Assembly: GCA_963281255.1 (NCBI GenBank)
Contig: OY725489.1
Location: 6,572,523-6,636,522 of the forward strand
Direction of reading: 5' to 3'
Length of the DNA stretch: 64,000 bases
Origin: Aphrocallistes beatrix
Lineage: Eukaryota > Porifera > Hexactinellida > Sceptrulophora > Aphrocallistidae
The notes below the pieces were generated by a model. The model worked only from the letters and a program-made list of their open reading frames with translations. It searched no databases and was not told the origin of the DNA. Below are positions 1 through 12,259 of the stretch, one piece after another (the first letter of the stretch is position 1; the number at the start of each line of letters is the position of its first letter). The translations under genes and the position numbers were made by a program.

Positions 1-2
1 CT

Positions 3-1667
3 CAAATGCTTTGCCGGAAAAAGTCGGAAGTCAACGTTAGAGCTTTACTAGCAGCACACTGTACTTCCATGAGCTGGAGTGATTTTCTACTGACCTGCAA
101 TCTCCTTGATATACAAAATACCTGGCATAGAATGTCCAAGTCTCTACTCGCGCAATTGGTCCTTTCTACAGATAAAATATGCCAGCAATCCATGTCCATG
201 ACAGCAAAAGAAGTGAGAACCAAAGCTGAGTCATCTAACATTCCTGGTTGCAAGGTATGCGCGGTGAGCTTTGACGGATCTTGGCACAGGCGCGGACATT
301 TTAGTAATCAAGGATTCGCCGGGGCTATTGAAGTCAAAACGGGGAAAGTCCTTGACTACGTCCTTTACGAACGCGTGTGTAACAAATGTATCAGATGGAC
401 GGAAGAACGTAAGAAAGAAAACCCAGAGGAATACAGCGAATACTGGGAGAAACATTCGAGCGAATGCCCAGCTAACTTCTCTGGAACAAGTCAGGCGATG
501 GAATCTTCTGGTGCAATAGAAATCTGGGGTAGATCAGTTGACAAGCATTCTCTAGCCTATACTACATATGTGGGAGATGGGGACTCAAGCTCTTTCAAAA
601 GGTTGGAACAAAATAATCCTTACAAAGGAATGGAAGTTATCCGGAAAGAGGAATGTCTTAGGCACACGCAAAAACGATTAAAGAAACACCTCAAAAAGAA
701 GACAACTACGAAAACAATGCCCTCCAAGCCAATACCCGCATCAAAAGTCGAGAGAATTGCTCATCTATACGCTCTTGTTATTGGCAAGAACAGAGGCAGA
801 ACACCACTAGACATTCAAAACGCCCTTCACACACTGATGAATCATTTGTTCGAGGAACACGATCGTTGCCCACACTCAAAAGAATCCTGGTGTTACTTTC
901 AAAAGGGCCTCGCAATTTCAGCTGAGAATACCTCTCATCCACCTCCCATACTCCGACAACCCTATCTGAATAAAGACGAGTATTCGCGCCTGGAAGATGT
1001 TTTCAAGAAATTTGCAAGCATTGAAATGTGTTCCGCTCTGACAATGGGATTAACACAGAACTGTAATGAGTCGCTACATTCAGTTGTATGGCATAATGCT
1101 CCAAAGACAAAACGTGTAGGACAAAAGTCACTTCAAGCCGCTGCTGCTATTGCTGTGTGCACTTTCAATGAAGGTTCAATGATGCTCGCAGCTATTCTGT
1201 CAGAACAACATGTACAATGTAGCCGTATAACTCTTGAACACTTAGCATCGATGGATAAAGAAAGGAACCGCTGTAAACTTAAAGCCGTTATGGCTACTCA
1301 AAAGAGGCGTCGGAGAGTTCTCAAATCCCAATTCATTGCAGCCGAATCCTCCAGGCGTAGACGTGAAAAGGATACTACGACCTATAAATCTGGAGGTTTT
1401 GGTACTGAGCTCTCATCTGTTGCCATGAAAGAATTACCTTCCACGAGTGTTAACCCTGATGACTCTGAAACAGTTTGCGAGGAATGTGAACAACACGACT
1501 GCCCAACCGGGGGAAAGAGGGCGAATGATGACTGGTTAGGTTGTGAGTTCTGCCTGAGATGGTTTCACTGTGGATGCGTCAATACCAGTCTAAAGGAAGT
1601 GGGAGATGATCCTTATATCTGTAGGAAATGTGACTTGGAATTCGAGTCCTGTGTAGAAGCTGTATAA
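3..1667 (+). CDS. MULE transposase with C-terminal PHD finger, copy A (5' cut by window edge)
   Basis: This is the transposase of a Mutator-like element; it would act in the nucleus, binding the element ends and cutting and joining DNA. The frame is open from the left window edge, so the Met at base 6 is internal: copy B shows about 210 more residues upstream. Counted from that Met, the Mutator-like transposase core has the FDGSWHRRG block (D90), the VGDGDSSSF block (D191, D193) and, further on, NCNESLHSVVWH, which supplies a candidate catalytic Glu. Cysteine pairs (CNKC) lie between the Asp blocks. A lysine/arginine-rich stretch follows. Residues of about 490-542 form a C4HC3 PHD finger (CEEC, DDWLGCEFC, WFHCGC, CRKC), a fold that usually reads histone H3 tails. 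No break is visible here, unlike copies B and C. The family assignment rests on recognised motifs, not a search. Confidence 0.85.
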   Translation, partial: QMLCRKKSEVNVRALLAAHCTSMSWSDFLLTCNLLDIQNTWHRMSKSLLAQLVLSTDKICQQSMSMTAKEVRTKAESSNIPGCKVCAVSFDGSWHRRGHFSNQGFAGAIEVKTGKVLDYVLYERVCNKCIRWTEERKKENPEEYSEYWEKHSSECPANFSGTSQAMESSGAIEIWGRSVDKHSLAYTTYVGDGDSSSFKRLEQNNPYKGMEVIRKEECLRHTQKRLKKHLKKKTTTKTMPSKPIPASKVERIAHLYALVIGKNRGRTPLDIQNALHTLMNHLFEEHDRCPHSKESWCYFQKGLAISAENTSHPPPILRQPYLNKDEYSRLEDVFKKFASIEMCSALTMGLTQNCNESLHSVVWHNAPKTKRVGQKSLQAAAAIAVCTFNEGSMMLAAILSEQHVQCSRITLEHLASMDKERNRCKLKAVMATQKRRRRVLKSQFIAAESSRRRREKDTTTYKSGGFGTELSSVAMKELPSTSVNPDDSETVCEECEQHDCPTGGKRANDDWLGCEFCLRWFHCGCVNTSLKEVGDDPYICRKCDLEFESCVEAV

Positions 1668-1735
1668 CTATTGTTTCTGTAGTAGCATGCCACCATTAGA
1701 ATAGTATGATATACTTGTTTGCTCATTTGTACTAT

Positions 1736-1741
1736 AATAAA
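1736..1741 (+). terminator. AATAAA polyadenylation signal of MULE copy A
   Basis: A canonical AATAAA lies 69 bases after the transposase stop codon. It is conserved in copy B at 59,042-59,047, which supports it as the transcript end of this transposon. Confidence 0.6.
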
Positions 1742-3354
1742 TATCTATGCATCAATCTAGCCAAGGGAATTTGAAACTGCGTCACTAATATTAAAAATAA
1801 TGGTCGACATACCGATAGAAAAGCACCACAAAAACAGTCAATAATAGTTTCGAAATTGGAAAAATACAGTCAGGTTCGCATATCGTTATGAATCCCATGG
1901 GGGCCCAAAATATTTTCACAATAGAGAGAGTCATACACAGTAAGCGAAATCAAAATAATAGAAATTCTATAGAACCGGTCAAATTGGGACCCAGAGGATT
2001 TGTTCATAATAAGCGACTCTGAATGTACATATTGATATATGTATGCTATTACACCATTCAATTTTGATATCAACATTTTACAAGTGCGAATATCGAAATC
2101 TACTTTTACTAAATTACAATACAGGCTTATTAGCCGTTGAGATTTCTTTTCTAGCAGAAAATACACGTCTACACAAAAAGGTGTGAAAATATGATTAAAT
2201 TTTATGATATGATAAGCAGACGTGCGTTCAACACCGTCCATACAATAAAGAATCTCCTATAATAGGGGCTGCACTAGAAATGAGAATTCTCAAAACAATA
2301 CAAGTGCATCACAACAGCAGGAGGCCGCAGGGGGGAGGGGAATATTGTGATTTTTGTGATTTTCCTGTACAGAATTCAATCATTTTAGAAAGCAACATCA
2401 GAATGTATTTGTGGAAACGACTATCTCTAAGATTGGAATTTGGGATTTTTTCAGTACACATAGCAATAGTTTTATTAATAAATTACACTTACGTTCTTGC
2501 TAGTAGGTGAAGTAGGCAAGTAACAGGTGTCCAAGACATAAAGTGATCGCTTTCATTTAGTTGTCTGGACCATAGCGAATTGAGACAGCGAATTAGCTAA
2601 TTGTTGAATCCTGGTGACAGAGAAAGATTACAACTATATACTATCTACAGATCTATTTATGTGTACGTATATACATAAAATATATAATTTTAAGTTACGC
2701 ACATATGTTAAAAATAGGCATTGAAGTGGCGTAAACCAAGTTCAAATGGGAGATTTTCATTCTGGATCAATTGTCAAGTTTTCTAATTTTCAACCTCAAC
2801 TCGGAAATTTGGAAAAACATGGAACCAGGAGCACATGGTTGTGAAACAAGATTCCCCAATAAAGCCCATTTCGAATGAATACAGTAGACATTGGATCCTT
2901 GTATAAATGTAATGCCGATTCTTGGTAAAACTCGATCTGGTATATACTTTTTAGCCTCAAATCGCATGTGCGTATGTGCGTTTACTTCCAATGCGATCTT
3001 ATTACCAGAGATTTCTGTATAATATATTAATTAGAAAAATTAATAAGTGACTAATTTGAATGCGTATTATTCGAATCTGTAATCCAATTAGCTATATCCC
3101 ATACCGTTTAGAAGTAACCGTCTTCATGAATAGACACATTTTAGCATTATTTGTATGGGAAAGAATCAAGTGTTGAAATACTTTTGTCCGCTTAGTGTAT
3201 ATGGCTCAAATTGGTCCAAATTAGTTCAATATCATTTCCAATAACGAGTGAAGTACGACGTTCCATATTGATCATGACAACTACTATACTAGGAGTTGCA
3301 GTAAAATATAAAATTTATTGCTTAATTTAGAAGATTAAAACTCACATTCTTCCC
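1742..3354. mobile_element. 3' non-coding region of MULE element 1, copy A
   Basis: About 1.6 kb of non-coding sequence between the transposase and the minisatellite, matched with small indels by 59,048-60,634 in copy B and, for its second half, by an inverted fragment at 28,390-29,098. It holds the MITE listed separately. Short open frames here are not conserved as proteins between the copies. I see no other gene. Confidence 0.75.
1867..2025. mobile_element. pogo/Tc1-like MITE inside the MULE 3' region (copy A)
   Basis: A short non-coding element starts CAGTCAGGTTCGC and ends in the imperfect inverse GCGACTCTGAATG, with TA on both sides. Its ends resemble those of the MITE at 13,389-13,569. 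The same insertion is present at 59,172-59,330 in copy B, so it entered the MULE before these copies spread and now travels with it. Confidence 0.7.
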
Positions 3355-4490
3355 CTCCTCCTCCCCTCTGCCCCCGCCTCTAACGCCCCCGCTTCTTCCC
3401 CCGCCTCTAACGCCCCCGCTTCTTCCCCCGCCTCTAACGCCCCGCTTCTTCCCCCGCCTCTAACGCCCCCACTTCTGTCCCTGCTTCTAACGCCCCCGCT
3501 TCTAACGCCCCGCTTCTGTCCCAGCTTCTAACGCCCCCGCTTCTTCCCCCGCCTCTAACGCCCCGCTTCTTCCCCCGCCTCTAACGCCGCCGCTTCTGCT
3601 CCTGCTTCTAACGCCCCCGCTTTTTCCCCCCGCCTCTAACGCCGCCGCTTCTGCCTCTGCTTCTAACGCCCCCGCTTCTTCCCCCGCCTCTAACGCCCCG
3701 CTTCTTCCCCCGCCTCTAACGCCCCCGCTTCTGTCCCTGCTTCTAACGCCCCCGCTTCTGCCCCTGCTTCTAACGCCCCCGCTTCTTCCCCCGCCTCTAA
3801 CGCCCCGCTTCTTCCCCCGCCTCTAACGCCGCCGCTTCTGCTCCTGCTTCTAACGCCCCCGCTTTTTCCCCCCGCCTCTAACGCCGCCGCTTCTGCCTCT
3901 GCTTCTAACGCCCCCGCTTCTGCCTCTGCTTCTAACGCCCCCGCTTCTTCCCCCGCCTCTAACGCCCCGCTTCTTCCCCCGCCTCTAACGCCCCCGCTTC
4001 TGTCCCTGCTTCTAACGCCCCCGCTTCTGCCCCTGCTTCTAACGCCCCCGCTTCTAACGCCCCGCTTCTGTCCCTGCTTCTAACGCCCCCGCTTCTTCCT
4101 CCGCCTCTAACGCCCCCGCTTCTGTCCCTGCTTCTAACGCCCCCACTTCTTCCCCCGCCTCTAACGCCCCGCTTCTGTCCCTGCTTCTAACGCCCCCGCT
4201 TCTTCCCCCGCTTCTGTCCCTGCTTCTAACGCCCCCGCTTTTTTCCCCCGCCTCTAACGCCCCCGCTTCTTCCCCCGCCTCTAACGCCGCCGCTTCTGCT
4301 CCTGCTTCTAACGCCCCCGCTTTTTCCCCCCGCCTCTAACGCCGCCGCTTCTGCCTCTGCTTCTAACGCCCCCGCTTCTTCCCCCGCCTCTAACGCCCCC
4401 GCTTCTGCCCCTGCTTCTAACGCCCCCGCCTCTGCCCCGCTTCTGCCCCCACCTCCAATGCCCCCACCACCTCTCCTGCCTCCCTCCCTC
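3355..4490. repeat. GC-rich minisatellite of MULE element 1, copy A
   Basis: About 1.1 kb of tandem repeats built from two words: a 15-bp word close to CTTCTAACGCCCCCG and a 12-bp word close to CTTCTTCCCCCG or CTTCTGCCCCTG, often alternating as a 27-bp unit. Read on the minus strand, the 27-bp unit would encode A-L-E-A-G-A-E-A-G, but many units lack one C and break that frame here. The block is a strong compositional outlier against the AT-rich surroundings and shows strand asymmetry (C-rich top strand). The matching block in copy B is much shorter before its interruption at 60,870. Confidence 0.9.
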
Positions 4491-4803
4491 TCAAGAATCT
4501 GTTTCTAGATTTAAAATAAATATTTAATACTGAATAGCAAGCAAATAAATTTCTATCTACTGAATACTCGTTTCTAATAGTTTTAATAATTAGTAACTTT
4601 CCAAGGAACCAAAGTGTTCGGATAACCGAGGATATGCACTGTCTTGATCCAAGAGAAGTATACTAATTAAAATTAGTGATGAGGCTAACAAAATATTTGA
4701 AATATTTTATATTTGTTCACTGGCCTTATATTATATATTTACATGTTTTTTCATTGGTAAGAGAGATCCACAGCGATCTCTGAACCTAATTCTGTATCCC
4801 CTA

Positions 4804-5915
4804 CCATCTAACTACAACACCTTTTACCTGCATCCTGACTGCCTTCTGAATGGCAGTAGCAGTAAGCTCGTAACTCTAGCTACCTCCTTCATTGCAACTT
4901 CAGATCGTCTCTCCGACCTAGAGAAGCTGCACCGCCACAACGCACAGCTCAACTTTCTCCGAACGACTCAGTTCCCGTCTCTCCTGCCTTCGTCAACTTC
5001 GTCATATTCACAGATGATTCAGAATGGGTTCGGCTGATCAGAGCTGAGTACCAGTGTCACTTCCTGTCCCATACCCCCAACCCCGACCCCCTCGCCCCCT
5101 CTCCTCCGAGACTTGCTCCAGGCGGTGGACTGGTTTCTCCATTTGTTATTAGTCAAAAAACTTCTATCAAAAGTAATTAATCACTTGACCATTGGGAGGG
5201 TGTGAGAAGCTCCATGGGGAGGCGAATAATTTTGGTGGAAGAAAAATCCCCTTGTGGAGTTGAAGGTGTTGGGTTATAGACACCGGGGGCTGTGAATACC
5301 CCAAGTGGCTGGTTGTGTATCTGGCCGGTTTGGCCGGAGAGTTTCGCACGGCTGGAGTGCGTCCTGCAGACAGAGGGGGACGTGCTGCAGTCACATTTTC
5401 TCACTCCCACTGTAATTCCAAATGAAAGGAACATAAATTTCAATTATGGTATCAATGTTCGTTACTAGACCAGGCTTGGAGTACAGTTTACCTCTAAACA
5501 GTACAGGGAGCTCCGATTCATCCAAAATGCAGATATCAGATGTATAAATAAATGATCTACATATATCATTGCCGACTCAAAGCCAAATAATCTACAATCA
5601 ATTAGTTAGAAATAATATTGATCTCTCACATGTGAAGCATTTTGGACCATGGATAAGAACAATTGGCTTTGGAAAGTATTTTACTTTATCATCATTCGTC
5701 ATTGGACCATGGATAAATGACTTAAATTATATTTCCCGCTTCTGTATCTGAATGATCTTTTCATTCATTATTAGTATAAATATAATGAAGATTTAACTCC
5801 AAACCCCTTGTAAATCGTTAAGGACTCCTTTTCTAACCTTCCTGTAAAAAGAAAATAAACTTGAAAATTTGAAAAGAAATTCTTTATATACAAATAATAG
5901 TAGTATACGGGAGCG
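4804..5915 (+). repeat. Repeat R1, left copy
   Basis: An unclassified interspersed repeat, matched in inverted orientation by 49,307-51,339. One end is sharp: both copies stop at CGGGAGCG (inverse CGCTCCCG), next to unrelated flanks. It contains a short frame ending MIQNGFG at about 5,036 that is also readable in the other copy, and a second short Pro/Ser-rich frame on the minus strand at 5,167-5,394. Neither small protein is recognised. The repeated word TTATCCATGGTCC occurs twice (about 5,646 and 5,704). No transposase is visible. Confidence 0.75.
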
Positions 5916-6133
5916 TTAAAAACTAACTGGTAAATGAGTCAAAATCCTCTAATAATTTTCAATTTTTATTAGCGCTAAACTTTAGGGGGTTATTTCGCAA
6001 AAAATACAAAAAAATGCCGTCCAAATAGTGCTATCAGATGGTGGACCGATCAGTAATACAATAAAATTAGCAATAAAACATTTTGCAGTTTTTTTTTACG
6101 CCAGTCAAGATTTTTCGAGGGCGGTATCCTTAA
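5916..6133 (-). mobile_element. Fragment of the TTAAGGATACCGCCC element family
   Basis: This piece reads on the minus strand from TTAAGGATACCGCCCTCGAA inward and aligns with 10,234-10,452 and 12,260-12,490. It is cut off where R1 was inserted. No protein is encoded; the superfamily is unknown. Confidence 0.65.
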
Positions 6134-7549
6134 GAAAGCCTTAGTAATTGATTCACCTCCTTAACAGTAAAATTCTATATGAACCTATTTGAAACAATTA
6201 CCGATCGTTCTCTTGTTTAATTTGATTACGTAGGAATAATAAATAATGCAAACAATCCAAATTCTGAACAAATTGCATATTGAAAAAATATTTAGGCTAA
6301 AAATGAGTGATAATTGAAATAATTTCCACTCACAGGTAATACTACTACCAATACTTAGGGCTATCAATAAGTTCCAGGAATGACATCATACCAGTAATTG
6401 AGTACGTGAATGTATTCTAAAAATATTTTGGGAGTCTCAACTCCCAATTTCGGGCATTTGTATGCTTTCACTTCATAATTTTAAAATTCGGCTGCTGATT
6501 CATTTATACCTGGATTAGGCCACTTATACTTGGTGTATTTTTGGATGATACTTGGTGTATTTTTGGATTATACTTATACGTGCATGACTTTTTTATTGCT
6601 ATTCTACACTAAATCTGATGGTCCCAGTTAATTCAGCGTACTAAATATGTTATATTACTGCTACTTTTACCAAGTGACCAAATAGTCAAAAGTGGTCAAA
6701 ATGGTGGGAAATTGAAATACTGTCGACTCCGCTTAATAGGATCACATCGGTCAGGGGATATTTTGACCGATTAAGCGGAGAACTCTATTAACCGAAAATA
6801 TTTTTGTATCAGCCTCTATGTGTGAGAGCTATTCCGGTCCTGCTAAAAGTGGCCCGATTAAGCGGCTGACCCATTTAAACAGTGACCCTATTAAGGCCAC
6901 CCAGGGTCTAGAATTTATTTTTGTTATATTTCAATTTCATAATTAGGTTACTTCACTGAGTAGTCTAGGATCAACATTATGCAATCAATTTGCTCCCATA
7001 TCATATTTCCACCTCTCTAGGGCCATGGTTCTAAATTACGTAATACTAAATTCCTATACCGTCGATTTCGTAGTTATGCATGCTCCACTAACTCATGTGT
7101 TAGTCAATTCATTGTTCATAGGTGTTTATTATGCAATATATAGGCTAAGGAAACTTGACTACTAGAATGGACTTTCATGCTCTAATATCTAAAAATATAT
7201 TGACCTCATAATCTGATAACGAGGGCAAAATATCCTAATATAGCAGAAATTTAATGGTTTCAATATGTATTGTGTTCAATAATAGAACTTTCACTATACT
7301 TCTAGTAGTCAAGGTTGCTTATTATATGAATAGTTTAATTGTACAAATGCTAAGATATATCTCACTTACTTTTTCTGAAAAAAGCTACACAATGTAACAA
7401 ACTGCATTATTTTTGAACATATTTTATCATTGTTTTTATCATACTCTCTATTATTATTAATGGGGTTTTCAACTTAATTCAATTCACGATAATCTAAAGA
7501 ATGAATTTGCTCATGATAAATGCAGAAACAATTCGGAGAGACTACGTAC

Positions 7550-8378
7550 AGTCTAAACAATTCCATTCAGGGAGATCTTGAACATCTTCAATATTTAGGC
7601 CGAGACATTTGACATGATACCAAAGATCGCAAATGTTACACAGGATCCAATCAATTACTTCATCACAAAAGCCGATACCAAAACCAACGATGCAATCCTG
7701 CGTACCACCGCAAATAGCGCAAGATTCCGAGTAAAATACGGGTGACCCTGATGACTACGAGGTTTTTGAAAAGGAAGACGTGTTCGATTTCAAGTTGAAC
7801 TGAAGACAGATGAGAATAGTTTGCTTGCCAGGTCTTCTGATGTTTTTCAATAAAGTATCGTAATCTGCGGCGAGGTCGAATTTGATTTCAGTTTATTCTC
7901 GTATAAAGTGCAAATGTGGCATGAATTGCATCCAATCCCATACGAAATAACCTGAGCAGTGTCGACAGCTATTGCAGAGGCAAAACAATAACGGCTAAAA
8001 CCCCCGCCTGCCTTACCACTACGCATCTGGTAACACCCGTCGTAGGAGGCAACAATGCGAACATGAGAAGCCGATGGGCCAACTGATTGTAATATGTGTA
8101 AACGATCTCTTGCACTATCCATGGAAAGATTCGCCACGTATTCTGCAGCCAAAACAAAGACTTCTGTGCTAAATTGAATGTTTTAGTGTCACAGGGAGGA
8201 GGCAAATTGAGGGAAGCATGATAAATACTGAGTCCTTGGTATCCTGGGAGGACCATTCATCGATAATATTTTGAGAACTATCAGGTTGAGAACTGATAGG
8301 AACGTTTAAAATATCGCAAATAGATTCTTCATCACTTGATGATACAGAATCTGGATCTAGAACGTTCTTCGATGCCAT
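7550..8378 (-). pseudogene. MULE-PHD transposase fossil (element 2 lineage)
   Basis: Minus-strand remnants start with a Met-Ala-Ser-Lys Ser/Asp/Glu-rich N-terminus at 8,378. They run through VASYDGCYQMRSGKAGGGFS, close to the SYDGAYQRRGGSKGGGHS block of the element at 17.6-20.3 kb, then CNSCHIC. They end in a PHD-like piece at about 7,560-7,735 (CAICGGTQDC, DWILCNICDLWYHVKCLGL). The second Asp block and the Glu block are not found, so a large central part is missing. Frame shifts separate the pieces. No 2A-like leader is seen upstream of the first Met. Confidence 0.7.
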
Positions 8379-8900
8379 TGGTTCAGTGAAAGAGCAAATT
8401 CAGGATTACAAATTATGATATATGAATTGTTGTACCTGAAATATATTTCAAAATCATTCATATTTTGAAATGGATATTATGTATTTCATACAAGTGATTG
8501 AATATTTTTGTATTAGTCAGTAATAATAGAAAAGTCAAATAGTAAAGTCAAATTGTGAAAGTGACGGAAGCATTCTATTAGAGTCTCTAACTGAAACTAA
8601 ACAGTATAAGTACTGAGCAATTTAGAGCATTCATGTTAGAACAATCAATCGATCAATACATCTTTACTATACTGAATCTAAAAATCACTGTGAGTAACTT
8701 TGTAAATATACAAATATAGAAATTTGGATAAATTCAGAAAAAAAAGAAAAAAAAAGTGAATTCTGCAGGTTATTAAAAATCGTCACATTGGAATAAATAC
8801 GGGATATTTTGAAAAGATAATCAAGAACTAGATTATACAAAGATATAGGAATACAAATTAGGCATCAGAATGAAATTTGAAATTTTTGATTTCATTTCGA
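8379..8900. other. Interior of the pogo-like shell, no gene seen
   Basis: AT-rich sequence upstream of the MULE fossil, with poly-A tracts near 8,738-8,757. I see no coding sequence or recognisable repeat. Confidence 0.5.
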
Positions 8901-9270
8901 ATCTTAGCCCAGGATGGCCTTAAGCGGAGTCGACTGTAATTTAATTTTCCCAAACATATTGCATTCTAATCCTCCCTTTCTATCCTATCATTTCTTACTT
9001 ATTTCATTCAAAAAGTTGTTTTATTCCAAAAATCTTTTTTTATTCATAAACGATTTTATTTATGAAAGTCTATTTACATTGATTTTCAATGGGAAACCCA
9101 AAGTTTTTATAAGTGCCCTGAACTTAAGTGTATTCACTGGTGTGCAGAAGCCACAAAGTTAGTCATAGATACAGGCTGATTCTCCAAAGAATTAATTAGA
9201 ATAAATCAATTGATTTTAAATCCTTAAACTTTTGAGATATGATGTCATTCCTGGAATTTATTGAATGCCC

Positions 9271-10233
9271 TAAGTAGTTAGCATCTATGGAACCAGAATT
9301 TTTAAATTCCAACGCAATTCTGAACTATGTTGGGGTTTATCTCGGTTTATCTCAAAAATGTTGAAAAGGGAGGGGGGAATCTGTGATCGATAAGAATATC
9401 GTCAAATATTTAGCGAATATACAATGCAGGAGAAAGTTTAGCTCGTTGACAAATTGTCTAGTGCAACATACTAGAATAAAAATTTAAAACAGTGAAAAAG
9501 ATGTCTGTTATTGGGAAAGATTTGTATTACCGTCTATGGGCACTTAAAAGGAATTCAAAATGCAGGTTTGATGCATTTAGAATTTCTCCAATATACTCAA
9601 TGTAACACCTATAGTAGTTATTCGTTTACTATAAAGTCGAGTTGCATATATACGTAATACTAGAGTTTGGAAGCAGCAAATACAATATGTTTACAAAAGG
9701 GGACTATTTTTTTCAATGTACCACCCAAATCTACTACTTGAATTTTTACTAATAACTAGCGTTAAAACTTCTAAGATACATTCATTTTCTATAATTTGAA
9801 ACTAACACAATCAAATACAATTCCAACTAAGGATTCTTGTGTCATATTATTGCGAGCGAAGTGAGCGAAGTGAACATAGTGATATTTAGATAGACCCGTT
9901 TATAGGGGGATATAATGGGGAAATTGTGACATTTTTATGAAACGAAATTCCGTTATGCAAATCTGATTGATCAGATTTAACAATTGGATACAAAGCTGCA
10001 TTCTGATTGGGTAGATAATTATTAGGCTCAATTAGTTAATTAATTCATTTTATTTTATTACATCTGCTCTTTTGAATACATTATCAGACTAGAGTATGCA
10101 TACAAATCTATTGAACGCATAATTTACTTAAGGAGATCTCACACGTAATAGGTAGTAGTTAACTCTATTTTAACGAGTTTTGTTTGGAAAATAAGCAGAA
10201 CACAATGATTAGACGTGTCTAGGTGCAATGCTG
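9271..10233. other. Unassigned AT-rich spacer
   Basis: No coding sequence recognised. At about 9,855 there is a short GCGAGCGAAGTGAGCGAAG stretch resembling the GAAGCG-rich part of the GC-rich hairpin modules described elsewhere in this window. Confidence 0.4.
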
Positions 10234-11000
10234 TTAAGGATACCGTCCTCGAAAAACTTTGCTTGGCGTAAAAAAACGGCAAATTTTTTGATTGTTAATC
10301 TCATTGTATTATTGAGCGGTCTACCATCTGATAGTACTAGTTGGACGGTATATATTTTGATTTTTATGAGTTAACCCCCTAAAGTTTAGCATTACTAAAA
10401 ATTGAAAAATTATTGGAGGTTTTTGACGCATTCACCAATTAGTTTTTAACTTATTTGATAATTTTTCAATGATATGGACCTTAACATTGTTTTGGCACCT
10501 TTGGAGATTATATAGCACAAAGATTTAGAAGAATGGTCAAATAAAATCCAAACAAAATAGCTCTATAGGGAATTCATTCATATAATGCTCGAGAAATCGC
10601 CTGTTTGATATCAGATATTTAGCGATCACTGGATCAGAAATATAATTCTGATCGTATCAGAAAAAATTGTTCTGATCCGACCAGTTGTTTATGATATATC
10701 GCTTACTATAGGTAAAGTTCGGGCATAATATCTCTCTATGGTCCCGAAAGAGGACGATGTCATATCTTAAAAATTATTGAAGATATATAATCTATTATAT
10801 TCTTAAATAAAAAGATATATGCGAAAATATATAGGTTCCTCAAACATTCCTTTGTCAAAAAATAAATATTTCTCGACTTATTTTTGATTTGATTGTGATA
10901 CAAATTCTATGGAGAACTTTGAATATATTAGAAAATGGCGAAACTAATCATTAAATATGTATCCAAATGTGGCAATTACGTTAAATAATGAATACAATTC
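10234..11000 (+). mobile_element. TTAAGGATACCG element family, copy ii (left end)
   Basis: Starts TTAAGGATACCGTCCTCG and aligns over roughly 750 bases with 12,260-12,985, sharing blocks such as CTACCATCTGATAGTAC, ATTGAAGATATATAATCTAT and TATAGGTTCCTCAAACAT. No right end is identified. No protein is encoded, so this is a non-autonomous or decayed element. Confidence 0.7.
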
Positions 11001-12259
11001 TCGTTAATAATGTGTACAGAAAAATTGGAGAACTTTTGATTATTATTTTGAAAATTCTGACCTTGGACCTCCCAGATTCGTTCAAAAAACCCCAATTAGG
11101 GTCCATGAAGAGATACCTCTTCTATCACTGTAAATATAAGTCCAAATTTTAGTTCTCACTTCCTAATATACTTTTTATGAGGATACATATATGATTCTTT
11201 GATAATAATTGTACTACATCCTATGGAATGTAAGTTTTTAGATTTTTGTCATATGATGACGTAGCATTTTTCGAAAATGCTAACGTAGAAACTAAAAGTA
11301 GTAGACTTTCGCTCTAAATTCCTAATATATTTTTTGGAAGCTCTTTATTCATTCTAAACTGATAGATTATACTTCGTAGTGTAGGAATATGAATTATCAT
11401 TCACAATTATCTCAAAATATTCGGGGTTAGGGGCTTCAAGGAAATTTATGGATTTTCAGGGTACTCTTGCAATTTTATGTAAATATTAGGTTCGACTATA
11501 TCTAAATCAGCAGTATAAATGCAAATAAATGTCTGTGAATGCTTTAGTTCATTTTTAATAACTCATTTTACATTGTTCTTAACATCTAAACTTAAAATCT
11601 CTATATCTCGGGACTTTAAAATTTCTAAATTGATGGTCTTTACAGAATTTTAAATCAAAATTGATTTGAGGTACACAATGGCCGGGATGCATCGATTTGG
11701 CTAAAAATTGACATCAATGGATGTACCTTTAAATATAATTTTTAGAATATAGACCTTCTAAAACCTCGAAATTCCAAAAATCAGATTGTAATATCGACTG
11801 TAGCCTGAAGTGCACATCACGAAGGCAACGATATGAATATGACATCATATTGCTGATGAATATACCTTTCAAGATTATAATTAGAATTTGTTTAAATTTG
11901 TACTACCTTTATATTGTTTTATAAATCCAATATAATCTGAGAATGATAGTGAATATTCTAAGCCAATACTATACTATTTGTAACATTTGAATTGATCTAT
12001 TGAGGTTTATGATAATTGGAAAATCAGACCGAAATTGTTTTTTTCTATCCCAGGTATGTTGATAAAATGACTAAATCTTTTGTGATCCGTCCCGATCCAT
12101 ATAGCGATCATTTGGAAACAGATAGTTATATGCTGAACGTTAAATTTTAATATTTCTTAGTTCCGCGAAAAAGCGCGAACCCAGTTTTTTTCACACAACT
12201 CCCAGGATTGTCAAATTTCGGACAAAAGTCCGATTCATAATTTGGATTTATATGTGTAT
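11001..12259. other. Unassigned AT-rich sequence
   Basis: No coding sequence, tandem repeat or inverted ends recognised. It lies between two copies of the TTAAGGATACCG family and may be its poorly conserved interior. Confidence 0.35.

Larger units (their letters stand above)
6720..8936. mobile_element. pogo-like shell with CAGTCGACTCCGCTTAA ends
   Basis: Inverted ends CTGTCGACTCCGCTTAA (left) and the inverse of CAGTCGACTCCGCTTAA (right) are flanked by TA. Subterminal copies of the word ATTAAGCGG lie at about 6,770 and 6,850. The ends look like pogo/Tigger ends, but the only coding remnant inside is a minus-strand MULE-PHD fossil, so either that element inserted here or this is a composite. 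Confidence 0.65.
6358..9270. mobile_element. mariner-like shell with GGGC-starting inverted ends
   Basis: The left end GGGCTATCAATAAGTTCCAG and the right end, inverse of GGGCATTCAATAAATTCCAG, continue matching through GAATGACATCATA. TA sits on both sides (6,356-6,357 and 9,271-9,272), the usual Tc1/mariner target duplication. No transposase of its own is visible: the interior is mostly occupied by the pogo-like shell at 6,720-8,936. Best read as a non-autonomous element that took a later insertion. Confidence 0.65.

Noticed and set aside
2767-2991. Small minus-strand frame in the MULE 3' region
   Set aside because: Not conserved as an open frame in copy B (deletion near 60,160).
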